The notes: generated by a model from the sequence alone, not told the origin. A stretch of 64,000 bases of DNA from Melioribacteraceae bacterium (GCA_019638015.1 JAHBUP010000001.1:3566424-3630423); one strand, 5' to 3'; counted from the first letter of the stretch, positions 44,599 through 52,789 are shown. Program-made: numbers and translations.

Positions 44599-46296
44599 TT
44601 AAAACCCTCCCGCTTGTCCATCCTTTCTCGATTCCGATGCGCCATAATAAACTTTGTTTTCGTAATCAAACATTATTGCCTGATAGCCTCCATAATTACC
44701 AACATCGAAACGCACTTTGTGCCCCATCTTAACCAGCTCACGAATCACCTCATAATCAAATCCGGTTTCGAGACAAACCTCACCGCCACTTGTCATTTTT
44801 TCGCCGGTTGGTTCGGATGAACCTTCATGCAGAATTCTTGGGGCGTCCCCCGCTTCCTGAATGCTCATTCCAAAATCGATAATGTTCATTACTATTTGCG
44901 CGTGTCCTTGCGGTTGAGTAGCGCCTCCCATAACTCCAAAACTTAAAAATGGTTTTCCATCTTTAGTAACAAAAGCTGGAATGATTGTATGAAATGGTCT
45001 TTTATGAGGAGCGTAAGAGTTGAAATGTCCCTCTTCAAGAGTGAACATTTCACCACGATCTTGAAGAACGAAACCCAGTTTGTGGGGAGTCATCCCGCTT
45101 CCCATTCCACGGTAGTTGCTTTGAATTAATGAGATCATATTACCTTCAGCATCGGCGACAGTGAGATAGATTGTATCCCCCTCATTCAATGCGGGATTGC
45201 CTGCATCAACAGTTCTCGCGGCTCTGTTATCATTAATTAATTTTCTTCTTGTCTCGGCATACTCTTTTGATATTAATTCCTTAACCGGAATTTTATTGAA
45301 CTCAGGATCAGCGTAAAATTTTGCACGGTCTTCAAACGCTAATTTTTTAGCCTCAATGAAATAGTGAATATGTTCTTTAGAACCAAAGCCAAAATCCTTA
45401 ATTGGATATTTCTCTAATATATTCAACATTTGAAGCGCCGCAATTCCTTGTCCGTTAGGAGGCAATTCCCAAACATCATAACCACGGTAATTTGTAGAAA
45501 CAGGTTCAATCCAGGTAGAAGTATGCTCTTCAAAATCTTTTTTTGTGAGAAATCCGCCAACCTCTCTCATATAAGATTCAATTCTTTCGGCAACTTCACC
45601 TTTATAAAAATAATCTCTCCCATTTTCCGCGAGCTTTTGATAAGTATCGGCTAAAAATAGATTCTTCCAAATTTCCCCTTTTGCCGGACCTCTCCCATTT
45701 TTCATAAATATTTCTTCGAAGCCGGGGAATTGTTTTAATGATTGAGCATTGCGCTGCCAGTAGTAGGAAATTAATTCTGAAACCGGAAATCCATCTCTCG
45801 CATATTTAATTGCCGGCGCAAGAATTTCGGTCATCTTTAATTTTCCAAATTTTTTATGAAGCTCGAACCAGCCGTCAACACAACCGGGCACACTCACAGG
45901 CAATGGTCCAAGCGGTGGGATTCTTTTAATATTATTTTTTTTGAAATGTTCTATTGTTAATGAATAGGGGGAACGCCCGCTTCCATTTAATCCATATAAT
46001 TTTTGATCTTTAGCGCTCCATACAATCGCGAATAGATCACCGCCAATTCCGCATCCGGTAGGTTCCATTAAACCAAGACAGGCATTAGCCGCTATTGCCG
46101 CATCAATTGCGCTGCCTCCATTTTTCAAAATATAGAGCGCCACTTGTGTTGCAAGGGGCTGACTGGTTGCCGCCATTCCATGCTGTGCTATTACTTCGGA
46201 ACGGGTCGCAAATTTTTTGCCCGTAATTCTATCCTGTGCAAAACTTACAGTCAGCATTAGCAGAAACAAGTATAAAGTATTTTTGATTGTGTTCAT
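44599..46296 (-). CDS. ggt: Gamma-glutamyltransferase
   Basis: A 565-aa Ntn hydrolase. A signal peptide covers about 1-20. The precursor cleaves itself before the nucleophile Thr in GDTIYLTVADAEGNMISLIQSN (about residue 375). Further marks are NGGSAIDAAIAANACLGLMEPTGCGIGGDLFAIV near 57-91 and the lid/substrate part GSGMTPHKLGFVLQDRG. It transfers or hydrolyses gamma-glutamyl groups of glutathione and related peptides in the periplasm. The ATG at 46294-46296 gives the signal peptide; an upstream TTG start is less likely. It is convergent with the D-serine-dehydratase-like gene. Confidence 0.92.
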   Translation of the reverse strand: MNTIKNTLYLFLLMLTVSFAQDRITGKKFATRSEVIAQHGMAATSQPLATQVALYILKNGGSAIDAAIAANACLGLMEPTGCGIGGDLFAIVWSAKDQKLYGLNGSGRSPYSLTIEHFKKNNIKRIPPLGPLPVSVPGCVDGWFELHKKFGKLKMTEILAPAIKYARDGFPVSELISYYWQRNAQSLKQFPGFEEIFMKNGRGPAKGEIWKNLFLADTYQKLAENGRDYFYKGEVAERIESYMREVGGFLTKKDFEEHTSTWIEPVSTNYRGYDVWELPPNGQGIAALQMLNILEKYPIKDFGFGSKEHIHYFIEAKKLAFEDRAKFYADPEFNKIPVKELISKEYAETRRKLINDNRAARTVDAGNPALNEGDTIYLTVADAEGNMISLIQSNYRGMGSGMTPHKLGFVLQDRGEMFTLEEGHFNSYAPHKRPFHTIIPAFVTKDGKPFLSFGVMGGATQPQGHAQIVMNIIDFGMSIQEAGDAPRILHEGSSEPTGEKMTSGGEVCLETGFDYEVIRELVKMGHKVRFDVGNYGGYQAIMFDYENKVYYGASESRKDGQAGGF

Positions 46297-46391
46297 GGAT
46301 TTGCCCAATTGTTAACATACTATTTGCTTAAAATAATGCTATTATTGTATAAAATTCTTGAAATGACAATTAATAATCAAAAGGAGGATAT

Positions 46392-47258
46392 ATGTTTTTT
46401 GTATTTGGGATAATAATAATTGCGATATCAATTGCGGCATATTCAAATCTTAAGAAGATGGGAAGATACCGGGAAGCTCGATTCGCTTTTGGCGGAATGT
46501 TTTTAGGCGCGCTAATTCTACTTTTCAGATTATTCACTGTTGTACCCGCCGGTACCGTTGGAGTTGTTGATTTTCTGGGAAATGTTAGCGCAACGACCCT
46601 TAAAAGCGGAGTTAATATTGTTAATCCGCTGGCAAATGTTATAAAGTTCAGCATTAAGACTCAAGAATTGAAAGAGATGATGAATGTTCCCTCAAAAGAG
46701 GGTTTGAGTGTTCAACTTGAAATAAGTTTATTGTTCAGTCTCGATCCGGATAACGCCTCAAAAATTTATAAGACTGTTGGGGAAAATTATCAGGAGATAA
46801 TTCTTGTTCCACAATTCCGCTCGGTGGTGCGTGGTGTAACCGCCAAATATGACGCAAAAGCATTATACACGGCATCCCGTGAACAGCTTGCTCATGAGAT
46901 AAGATCGGAACTGGAAAAATTAGTTGGTCCGCGTGGAATTTTAATTGAATCGGCACCAATGAGGCAAATTATACTCCCAACCGGATTAACAGCATCAATT
47001 GAGGAAAAATTGAAATCGGAGCAGGAAAGTCAAAGAATGCAATTTATTCTTAAAAGAGAAGAGCAGGAAGCTGAAAGAAAAAGAATTGAAGCAAAAGGGA
47101 TTTCTGATTTCCAGGATATAGTTTCGCGTGGTATAAGCACACAATTATTGCAATGGAAAGGAATTGAGGCAACAGAAAAGCTGGCTAATTCCACAAACTC
47201 TAAAATTGTTATTATCGGTTCAGGAAAAGATGGATTACCCATTATTCTCGGGAATTAA
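46392..47258 (+). CDS. Prohibitin / SPFH-domain protein
   Basis: A 288-aa membrane protein. Two hydrophobic stretches (about 1-16 and 35-52) precede a prohibitin domain: VVPAGTVGVVDFLGNVSATTLKSGVNIVNPLANV near 52-85 and REQLAHEIRSELEKLVGPRGI near 160. The C-terminal third is coiled coil (EEKLKSEQESQRMQFILKREEQEAERKRIEAKG), then ISTQLLQWKGIEATEKLANS. Prohibitins form ring-shaped scaffolds that work with membrane proteases. The start has a near-perfect AAAGGAGG five bases before ATG. A single gene. Confidence 0.9.
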   Translation: MFFVFGIIIIAISIAAYSNLKKMGRYREARFAFGGMFLGALILLFRLFTVVPAGTVGVVDFLGNVSATTLKSGVNIVNPLANVIKFSIKTQELKEMMNVPSKEGLSVQLEISLLFSLDPDNASKIYKTVGENYQEIILVPQFRSVVRGVTAKYDAKALYTASREQLAHEIRSELEKLVGPRGILIESAPMRQIILPTGLTASIEEKLKSEQESQRMQFILKREEQEAERKRIEAKGISDFQDIVSRGISTQLLQWKGIEATEKLANSTNSKIVIIGSGKDGLPIILGN

Positions 47259-47298
47259 TAAATAGCAGTAGTGAAGATATTCAATGTAATTCCTCGAT

Positions 47299-47431
47299 GG
47301 ACTCGAAATGACTAACAACCGTCATCCCGAGTTTATCGAGGGATGAAGCTGCCCTGACATGTCTCGATAACAAAAAGAAATAGCATTCCAACTCGACATG
47401 ACGGAAATCCAGCATAACGGACTCGAAATGA
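47299..47431. repeat. REP-like region with direct and inverted copies
   Basis: In the gap before the Cys-rich gene, GGACTCGAAATGA occurs at 47299-47311 and again at 47419-47431, with the related ACTCGACATGAC at 47391-47402. ACTCGAAATGAC (47301-47312) is the inverted near-complement of GTCATCCCGAGT (47321-47332), 10 of 12. The core GTCATCCCGA is shared with the element at 29780-29789, so they are one family in different states of decay. Confidence 0.55.
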
Positions 47432-47476
47432 TGAATATCATGAATTTTTGCACTTTCATTAAAAAAACTAATCCTT

Positions 47477-47484
47477 TATCTTTG
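47477..47484 (+). promoter_or_regulatory. Candidate -7 promoter element of the Cys-rich/HMA/TonB operon (TATCTTTG)
   Basis: TATCTTTG matches TAnnTTTG and is followed by CCCC and then the ATG at 47489. If used, transcription would start at or next to the start codon, giving a leaderless mRNA. The same 11-base TATCTTTGCCC occurs upstream of proS. No clear -33 TTTG at 19-21 bases. Confidence 0.45.
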
Positions 47485-47488
47485 CCCC

Positions 47489-47869
47489 ATGCGAAAAAAG
47501 ATTTACATATTAATTTCGATTATTTATCTATTCTCCACAATTGGAGTTCAGTTCGCGTATCATTTCTGCGGTGATTATGTATTTGATGTTTCTCTCTACG
47601 CCTCAAATCTAAACGAAGAACCTGAAGGGTGCTGTGAAGATCAATGTGATGATTCATGCTGTACCACCGATACGAAACAAATTAAAGTAAGCGATGAACA
47701 GCAACCGGTAGTAAAATTTGAAGAACAGGAATTAACAGTTGTAGCTGAATTGGTTTCGACCGATACTAATTTCTCAAATTCATTAGCATCTTTAAATAAT
47801 GAGTTATTAGATTTTTACTCTCCCCCGCCCAATAAACTAAACATTCTCTACTGTACATATCTTATTTAA
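47489..47869 (+). CDS. Cys-rich exported protein of the HYCCC type, copper-module leader
   Basis: A 126-aa protein with a hydrophobic N-terminus acting as signal or anchor (about 5-22). The AYHFCGDYVFDVSLYA segment (His-Phe-Cys) is followed by a cysteine cluster, CCEDQCDDSCCTTD, near 48-61. The layout of N-terminal helix, HxC motif, cysteine cluster and PPP near the C-terminus (YSPPPNKL) is that of a small Bacteroidota family found next to HMA proteins and TonB receptors, presumably a metal-binding step. The exact function is unproven. It is the first of three co-oriented genes; its start may be leaderless. Confidence 0.78.
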   Translation: MRKKIYILISIIYLFSTIGVQFAYHFCGDYVFDVSLYASNLNEEPEGCCEDQCDDSCCTTDTKQIKVSDEQQPVVKFEEQELTVVAELVSTDTNFSNSLASLNNELLDFYSPPPNKLNILYCTYLI

Positions 47870-47946
47870 TATTCTCCTTTTATAGCATTTAAACAGTAAC
47901 AGCCTGGCTGTTATTATTCATTTTAAATTTTTAAAAGGAGAAAACC

Positions 47947-48288
47947 ATGAAACGTTCAATTTCTTTAATACTATTATTTGTTTTGTTATCTATGTCTAAC
48001 GCGCAGGATAAAAAAGTAGTTGAAACCGATTTTAAAGTATTCGGCAATTGTAATATGTGTAAAAACAGAATCGAAAAAGCAGTGAAGATCTCTGAAGTGA
48101 AATTTGCTAAGTGGGATAAAAAATCAAAAATGCTAAAAGTAGCTTTTGAATCAACCATAACAGCAGATTCACTTCAAAAAAGAATTGCCGCTGTTGGACA
48201 TGATACTGAAAAATTCAAAGCGAATGATGAAGTATATAAAAATTTACCCGGATGCTGCTTATACCGTGATAAACCAACTACTCATTAA
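47947..48288 (+). CDS. Exported heavy-metal-associated (HMA) domain protein
   Basis: A 113-aa protein with a signal peptide (about 1-20, ending SNAQ) and one HMA domain. The metal site is GNCNMCKNRIEK near 35-46, in the form GxCxxC with the Met-Cys pair of copper-binding domains. A second Cys pair lies near the end (LPGCCLYRD). It probably binds Cu(I) in the periplasm and hands it to or from the TonB receptor encoded 18 bases downstream. GGAGA lies before the ATG. Other soft metals are possible. Confidence 0.87.
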   Translation: MKRSISLILLFVLLSMSNAQDKKVVETDFKVFGNCNMCKNRIEKAVKISEVKFAKWDKKSKMLKVAFESTITADSLQKRIAAVGHDTEKFKANDEVYKNLPGCCLYRDKPTTH

Positions 48289-48306
48289 TTAAAGCCGGGG
48301 TAAGAA

Positions 48307-50526
48307 ATGAAAAAGTATATTTTATTATTCGTTCTGCTCGCGTTCAATTTTGCATATTCTCAGAACAGTTTGAGCGGAACAGTTTATGATGCTCATGAAA
48401 AAAATCATAAGCATCCACTTGTTGGCGCTAATATTATTTGGCTTGGAACTAATATTGGAACATCCACAAATGAAAACGGAGAATTCCAAATAAAGCGTTC
48501 TTCTCTTTCCAATAAACTGCTGGTTTCATTTATTGGATATATTTCAGATACAATTACTGTTGGTAATGAATCAAACATACAAATTGAATTGAAGCAGGAA
48601 GATGTTAAACTTAATGAAGTGAGTGTTACCGGAAGCCAGAGCCCGACTTATACAGATTACTTTGGTGTAGAAAATAAATCGGTTATGACTCAAAAGGAAT
48701 TAACCAAAGCCGCATGCTGTACTCTTTCGGAAAGTTTTGAGACTAATCCTTCAATAGATGTATCGTTCACAGACGCGATTACGGGAGCCCGTCAAATTGA
48801 GATGCTGGGGCTATCGGGAATATATACACAATCAACTCTCGAAAATTTACCATATATACGTGGACTTATAAGCAATGTTGGTCTAACCTATGTTCCCGGT
48901 CCTTGGGTAAAAGCAATAAATGTCGCAAAGGGAATTGGCTCAGTGGTAAATGGTTTTGAATCTATCACCGGTCAAATTGATGTTGATTTATTTAAACCAT
49001 TCGCGATTGATGAGAAGCCAATTCTTTTAAATGTTTATGGAGATTACGACAGAAGAGTTGAAGGAAATATAAATTACCGTCATGCTATTAATGACCAAAT
49101 ATCATTTGTAACTCTACTTCACGCAAGCTCACGTCAACATGGATTTGATATGAATAACGATATGTTTATTGACATGCCGAAATTCTCAATATTTAATTTG
49201 ATGCAGAGGTGGCAGATTCATTTTGAAAATGGATGGGAATCGCAAGTGGGATTTCAATTATTGAGTGATAAAAAAGAAGGGGGCTCCTTTGAGAATTCAC
49301 TTTATAATTTTTCGACAGATGGAAAACAATTTAATATTTATGGAAAAACCGGATATGTGTTTCCGGAAAGTGAGTACAAGTCATTTGGTTTTCAATGGTC
49401 ATTTAACCGATATGAGCAAAATTCACTTTTTGGAATAAAAGATTATTCGGGTATTCATAATAACGGATATTTGAATTTTATTTATCAATCCGATTTAGGC
49501 GACGCAAAACATAAATTTAGAACCGGGGTAAGTTTTCTCTTTGATCAGTTTGAAGAGAGATTTACAACTTTGAACTTTACCAGAACAGAAAGAATACCCG
49601 GCGCATATTTTGAGTATTCTTATAATGATGATGATAAATTTTCCGCAGTAGTTGGATTGAGAAGCGATTATCATAATTATTTTGGAATGATGTTCACTCC
49701 CCGGATTCATCTTCGTTATGCACCAAGTCCCGACTGGGTTTTACGCGCTTCGGGAGGAAGAGGATTTAGAAACTCCAATATATTTTCAGAAAATATTTCC
49801 TTATTTGCCAGTTCGAGAAATTTGATGATTAATGCATCTGAAAATTTTGGATATGGACTTCCGCTGGAAACCGCATGGAATTTTGGATTTAATCTTACTC
49901 ACTATTTCCTCTTTGATTATAGAGAAGGAACTATTTCGATTGATTTTTACAGAACAAAATTTGAAAATGTAACAATTGCCGATCTTGATACAAACCCGCA
50001 GCGTATAATTTTTTCATCGGTTGAAAATGGAATGTATTCCAATAGTTTTCAGGCAGAGCTAAACTTTAAACCATTTGAAAGCATTGATTTTAGAGCGGCG
50101 TATCGTTTGCTTGATGTAAATCAATTATTAAATAACTCATGGGTTCAAAAATCTCTTAGTTCAAAACATAGAGCCCTTATTAATATTGGCTGGGCATCTT
50201 CGACCAATGAAGAGGATATTCAAACTAAATTTGATATTACACTAAATTGGTTTGGAGAAAAAAGAATTCCCTCAACAGCTTCCAATCCGGCAAATTTGAG
50301 AATGGATGAAACTTCCCCCTCTTTTGCAGTAGTTAACGCGCAGATCACCAGAACGATAATTTTTGATCTCGAATTATATATAGGTGTCGAAAATCTCTTC
50401 GATTTCAAACAGAACAATTTGATAATTGATCCGGGGAATCCTTATGGAAGTTATTTCGATGCATCTCTTATTTGGGGACCGGTGAATGGCAGAATGGTCT
50501 ATTCAGGATTACGTTACAGAATATAG
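48307..50526 (+). CDS. TonB-dependent receptor of the copper-type module
   Basis: A 739-aa outer-membrane receptor. It has a signal peptide (about 1-19), a carboxypeptidase-regulatory-like N-domain (about 22-105), and a plug (about 115-230). The plug contains the unusual stretch KAACCTLSESFETNPSIDVSFTDA with two adjacent Cys near 139-140, then GARQIEMLGLSGIYTQ. The barrel follows and ends in GLRYRI, aromatic-basic at the end. Its position after an HMA and a Cys-rich protein suggests copper or copper-chelate transport. The direction (uptake or sensing) is inferred from the module, not from motifs. Confidence 0.86.
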   Translation: MKKYILLFVLLAFNFAYSQNSLSGTVYDAHEKNHKHPLVGANIIWLGTNIGTSTNENGEFQIKRSSLSNKLLVSFIGYISDTITVGNESNIQIELKQEDVKLNEVSVTGSQSPTYTDYFGVENKSVMTQKELTKAACCTLSESFETNPSIDVSFTDAITGARQIEMLGLSGIYTQSTLENLPYIRGLISNVGLTYVPGPWVKAINVAKGIGSVVNGFESITGQIDVDLFKPFAIDEKPILLNVYGDYDRRVEGNINYRHAINDQISFVTLLHASSRQHGFDMNNDMFIDMPKFSIFNLMQRWQIHFENGWESQVGFQLLSDKKEGGSFENSLYNFSTDGKQFNIYGKTGYVFPESEYKSFGFQWSFNRYEQNSLFGIKDYSGIHNNGYLNFIYQSDLGDAKHKFRTGVSFLFDQFEERFTTLNFTRTERIPGAYFEYSYNDDDKFSAVVGLRSDYHNYFGMMFTPRIHLRYAPSPDWVLRASGGRGFRNSNIFSENISLFASSRNLMINASENFGYGLPLETAWNFGFNLTHYFLFDYREGTISIDFYRTKFENVTIADLDTNPQRIIFSSVENGMYSNSFQAELNFKPFESIDFRAAYRLLDVNQLLNNSWVQKSLSSKHRALINIGWASSTNEEDIQTKFDITLNWFGEKRIPSTASNPANLRMDETSPSFAVVNAQITRTIIFDLELYIGVENLFDFKQNNLIIDPGNPYGSYFDASLIWGPVNGRMVYSGLRYRI

Positions 50527-50652
50527 GGATATTCATATAGAATGATGTTTTGAGATTGAGGCTGGATAATAATTTTGCTGATGAACGATTCTTAATTAAT
50601 TTTGTTTAGTAATATTATTCAGCTTCAACTTTATAATAATGAACAAGAACAG

Positions 50653-51003
50653 ATGATTAAACCAGTTAAAATAAAATTACACCAGCAGGACTTTCTGGAG
50701 ATAATTTGGGATAGCGGAAGAGTATCAAATTACCCTTTAAAATTTTTACGTGATGAATCTCCGGATGCAGGAAATAAAGGGGAAACTATACTTTGGAAAC
50801 ATTACGCCCCACCTCCAAAAGAGCCACTTACCGAGAAATCATATTTAATTGATAAAATTGAAATGGTAGGCAATTACGCAATTCAAATAACGTGGAAAGA
50901 TGGATACAGTTATGGAATTTACTCGTGGGATTTACTAAAAAGATACGCTGATTATCTTGATGTAAAAGGTAATCTTCATCAAGATTTTGAACATCATCAT
51001 TAA
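50653..51003 (+). CDS. DUF971 family protein
   Basis: A 116-aa protein with a DUF971 domain (the N-terminal fold of gamma-butyrobetaine hydroxylases; here stand-alone). The start is ATG 50653, which puts the product at family length. It shows KIKLHQQDFLEIIWDSGRVSNYPLKFLRDESPDAGNK, then IDKIEMVGNYAIQITWKDGYSYGIYSWDLLKR. Bacterial stand-alone members may be tied to iron-sulfur or Mrp-type proteins, but the role is not settled. A His-rich tail (FEHHH) ends it. It converges on the TlpA gene. Confidence 0.85.
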   Translation: MIKPVKIKLHQQDFLEIIWDSGRVSNYPLKFLRDESPDAGNKGETILWKHYAPPPKEPLTEKSYLIDKIEMVGNYAIQITWKDGYSYGIYSWDLLKRYADYLDVKGNLHQDFEHHH

Positions 51004-51054
51004 AAAAGGGATGAGGAGAACCTCAAAAAAAAGGGATGAGGAGAACCTCATCCC
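51002..51054 (-). terminator. Tandem-duplicated terminator of the thiol-redox operon
   Basis: On the minus strand GGGATGAGG-TTCT-CCTCATCCC followed by eight T is a strong terminator (51033-51054 plus the T-run). Just beyond it the same 23 bases recur at 25-bp spacing (51002-51024), giving a shorter GAGG-TTCT-CCTC hairpin with its own T-run. It lies 12 bases past the TlpA stop. Confidence 0.88.
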
Positions 51055-51066
51055 TGCTGCAACGAA

Positions 51067-51666
51067 TTATAATAATTTCTTTAAATAATCTTCGTAAACA
51101 CTCTTCGGCATCAATCCAACATGTGTTGCTACAATATTACCTTTCTTATCAATTATAACTGAAGTCGGGATTGAGGAAATTCCTCCATATTGATTATAAA
51201 CTGTTGTATTGCCGAAAACTACAGGGTAATTAATTTTTTGATTTTTCATGAAAGGGACCACTTCATCTTTGGTTTCTCTATCAACCGAAATACCAATAAT
51301 TTCAAAACCTTTTTTACCATATTCATTTTTCAATGCAACTAGGTCCGGAATCCCTTTACGGCATGGGGGGCACCAGGTTGCCCAGAAATCTATAATAACT
51401 ACTTTACCCTTATAATCTGAAAGTTTTACAGTTTTGCCATCTGGTGTCTGCAAACTAAATCCGGGAGCCGGAACTGATTTATCCTGTGCCTGAGGCGTAT
51501 AAGTTGGCGGATAAGGTCCATTAGGTTCATCTTTGCCAATTAAATAATCAAAATTATTAAATACAAAAAGCATTAATACAGCGGTAATAAAAAAGCCGGT
51601 ATAAATCCAGCTCCTCTGTTTTTGTGTCAATCCGGTGGATTCACTTTTTTTATTTTGTAGAGCCAT
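51067..51666 (-). CDS. TlpA/ResA-like thiol-disulfide oxidoreductase, membrane-anchored
   Basis: A 199-aa thioredoxin-fold protein facing the periplasm. One membrane helix (about 22-40) anchors it, and the TlpA-type domain has PDGKTVKLSDYKGKVVIIDFWATWCPPCRKG, with active-site CPPC near 105-108, and IPTSVIIDKKGNIV with the cis-Pro. I start at ATG 51664-51666, which has GAGG five bases upstream, not 9 codons earlier. It reduces disulfides of exported proteins such as cytochrome c. It is the last gene of a four-gene operon with DUF1858, DUF6132 and PDO, and ends at a strong terminator. Confidence 0.9.
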   Translation of the reverse strand: MALQNKKSESTGLTQKQRSWIYTGFFITAVLMLFVFNNFDYLIGKDEPNGPYPPTYTPQAQDKSVPAPGFSLQTPDGKTVKLSDYKGKVVIIDFWATWCPPCRKGIPDLVALKNEYGKKGFEIIGISVDRETKDEVVPFMKNQKINYPVVFGNTTVYNQYGGISSIPTSVIIDKKGNIVATHVGLMPKSVYEDYLKKLL

Positions 51667-51722
51667 TCTATCCTCGTTATAATTTGGTGTCAAAAATATG
51701 AATTTATCATTAATGGAAAAAC

Positions 51723-51935
51723 TTAATTCGACTTACTCTCAAGAAGACTGTTAAGTTCCGTTACAAAGGAATTAATTTCATTGTCGTTGAAACCCTTTTC
51801 AATTGCGGCATTTTCGAGTGTTCCCCAAATCGGTTCTCCGCATCTTAAACATCTAATTCCTTTATTCATCATTAATTCTACCGATTCCGGTAAAATTTTA
51901 ATTAAATCTTCTATTTCAATTTGCGGGGTTATCAT
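51723..51935 (-). CDS. DUF1858 domain protein
   Basis: A 70-aa cytosolic protein matching DUF1858 (also found at the start of some hybrid-cluster-like or Fe-S proteins). It opens MITPQIEIEDLIKILPESVE, and the conserved Cys pair is GIRCLRCGEPIWGTLENAA near 26-44. The CxxC could bind a metal or take part in thiol exchange. It starts 20 bases inside the DUF6132 gene and precedes TlpA by 56 bases, so it belongs to the thiol-redox operon. Specific function unknown. Confidence 0.85.
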   Translation of the reverse strand: MITPQIEIEDLIKILPESVELMMNKGIRCLRCGEPIWGTLENAAIEKGFNDNEINSFVTELNSLLESKSN

Positions 51936-52137
51936 TTTCTGCCGGTTTTACTTTTTTTGAACTAGGTAAGGCCCAAACTAAACCAATGAGAGCTCCGTAA
52001 ATAGTTGAAACAAATGGATTACTTGTCAATGGGCATCCGCCGCTGGTACATCCAATAAAAAAGTAGTAAGCATATCCAGCGAGTGCCCCAAGAAATACAG
52101 GTAATGCTTTTTTGAGAAGGAAATTTTTATTCAGCAT
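51916..52137 (-). CDS. Small two-helix membrane protein, DUF6132-like
   Basis: A 73-aa protein with two hydrophobic helices (about 10-28 and 42-60). Between them is IGCTSGGCPLTSNPF, two cysteines spaced C-x4-C in a loop or helix end, followed by a short charged tail. It resembles DUF6132 (a YgaP-like/DUF2892-like membrane family). It begins seven bases after the PDO gene stop and overlaps the DUF1858 gene by 20 bases. The pair of Cys in a membrane helix or its edge suggests electron or thiol transfer through the membrane; this is an inference. Confidence 0.75.
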   Translation of the reverse strand: MLNKNFLLKKALPVFLGALAGYAYYFFIGCTSGGCPLTSNPFVSTIYGALIGLVWALPSSKKVKPAENDNPAN

Positions 52138-52144
52138 TTGAAAC

Positions 52145-52789
52145 TCAATTTAGTGATTCAAAAATTTTGCTTAATACCATTGATTCCGGAGCGGCGCCTT
52201 CAAGATAAGTGGATTCATTGATTACAGTTCTCGGCACACCACGAATATTGTACTTTTGAGACAGATGGGGAAATTCTGTTGCCTCAACCATTTCTCCTTT
52301 TATTTTCTCATTTAAGTAGGAAAATTTATGTGCCGTCACAACAGCTTGTGGACAGTATGGACAAGTTGGAGTAACGAATACCTGCATGTGAACATCTTTA
52401 TCGATTGCTCTAATTTGGTTTTCTAGTTCCACCGGTAATCCCGTTTTGCCGGTACCTAATAGTTTTAAACCCTCTAATAGTGAAGAAAACTCATAACCGC
52501 TTGGTATTCCATAAAACTTAATTCCGTAATCCTTATCATTTTCATCTAACAGAACTGTAGCAGGAATTTTATCAACGCCATATTTATCGGCATCATCTTT
52601 ATCATTAACAAAATTCTTAACTGTAAGTTCAAATTTATTCGATACTTCTGATAGTTCTGTTAATAATTGTCTGGTTTCCCGGCAATACTGGCATTCAAGC
52701 TCTTGAGTAAAAAGTACAATCTTAACTTTCTTAGTGATGTCGGCAAATATTCCTTGTAACTCCGATTTTAATTTATCATCAATAAACAT
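52145..52789 (-). CDS. Protein disulfide oxidoreductase (PDO), two thioredoxin folds
   Basis: A 214-aa cytosolic redox protein of the PDO family. The N-terminal thioredoxin unit has TQELECQYCRETRQ with CQYC near 34-37, and the C-terminal unit has VTPTCPYCPQAVVTAHKF with CPYC near 143-146, then IRGVPRTVINES. The same CQYC/CPYC pair is known in hyperthermophile PDO. The start is ATG 52787-52789, with GAGG five bases upstream, not 17 codons earlier. PDO usually receives electrons from thioredoxin reductase and reduces or shuffles disulfides. It is first in the four-gene operon PDO-DUF6132-DUF1858-TlpA, with no thioredoxin reductase nearby. Confidence 0.92.
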   Translation of the reverse strand: MFIDDKLKSELQGIFADITKKVKIVLFTQELECQYCRETRQLLTELSEVSNKFELTVKNFVNDKDDADKYGVDKIPATVLLDENDKDYGIKFYGIPSGYEFSSLLEGLKLLGTGKTGLPVELENQIRAIDKDVHMQVFVTPTCPYCPQAVVTAHKFSYLNEKIKGEMVEATEFPHLSQKYNIRGVPRTVINESTYLEGAAPESMVLSKIFESLN

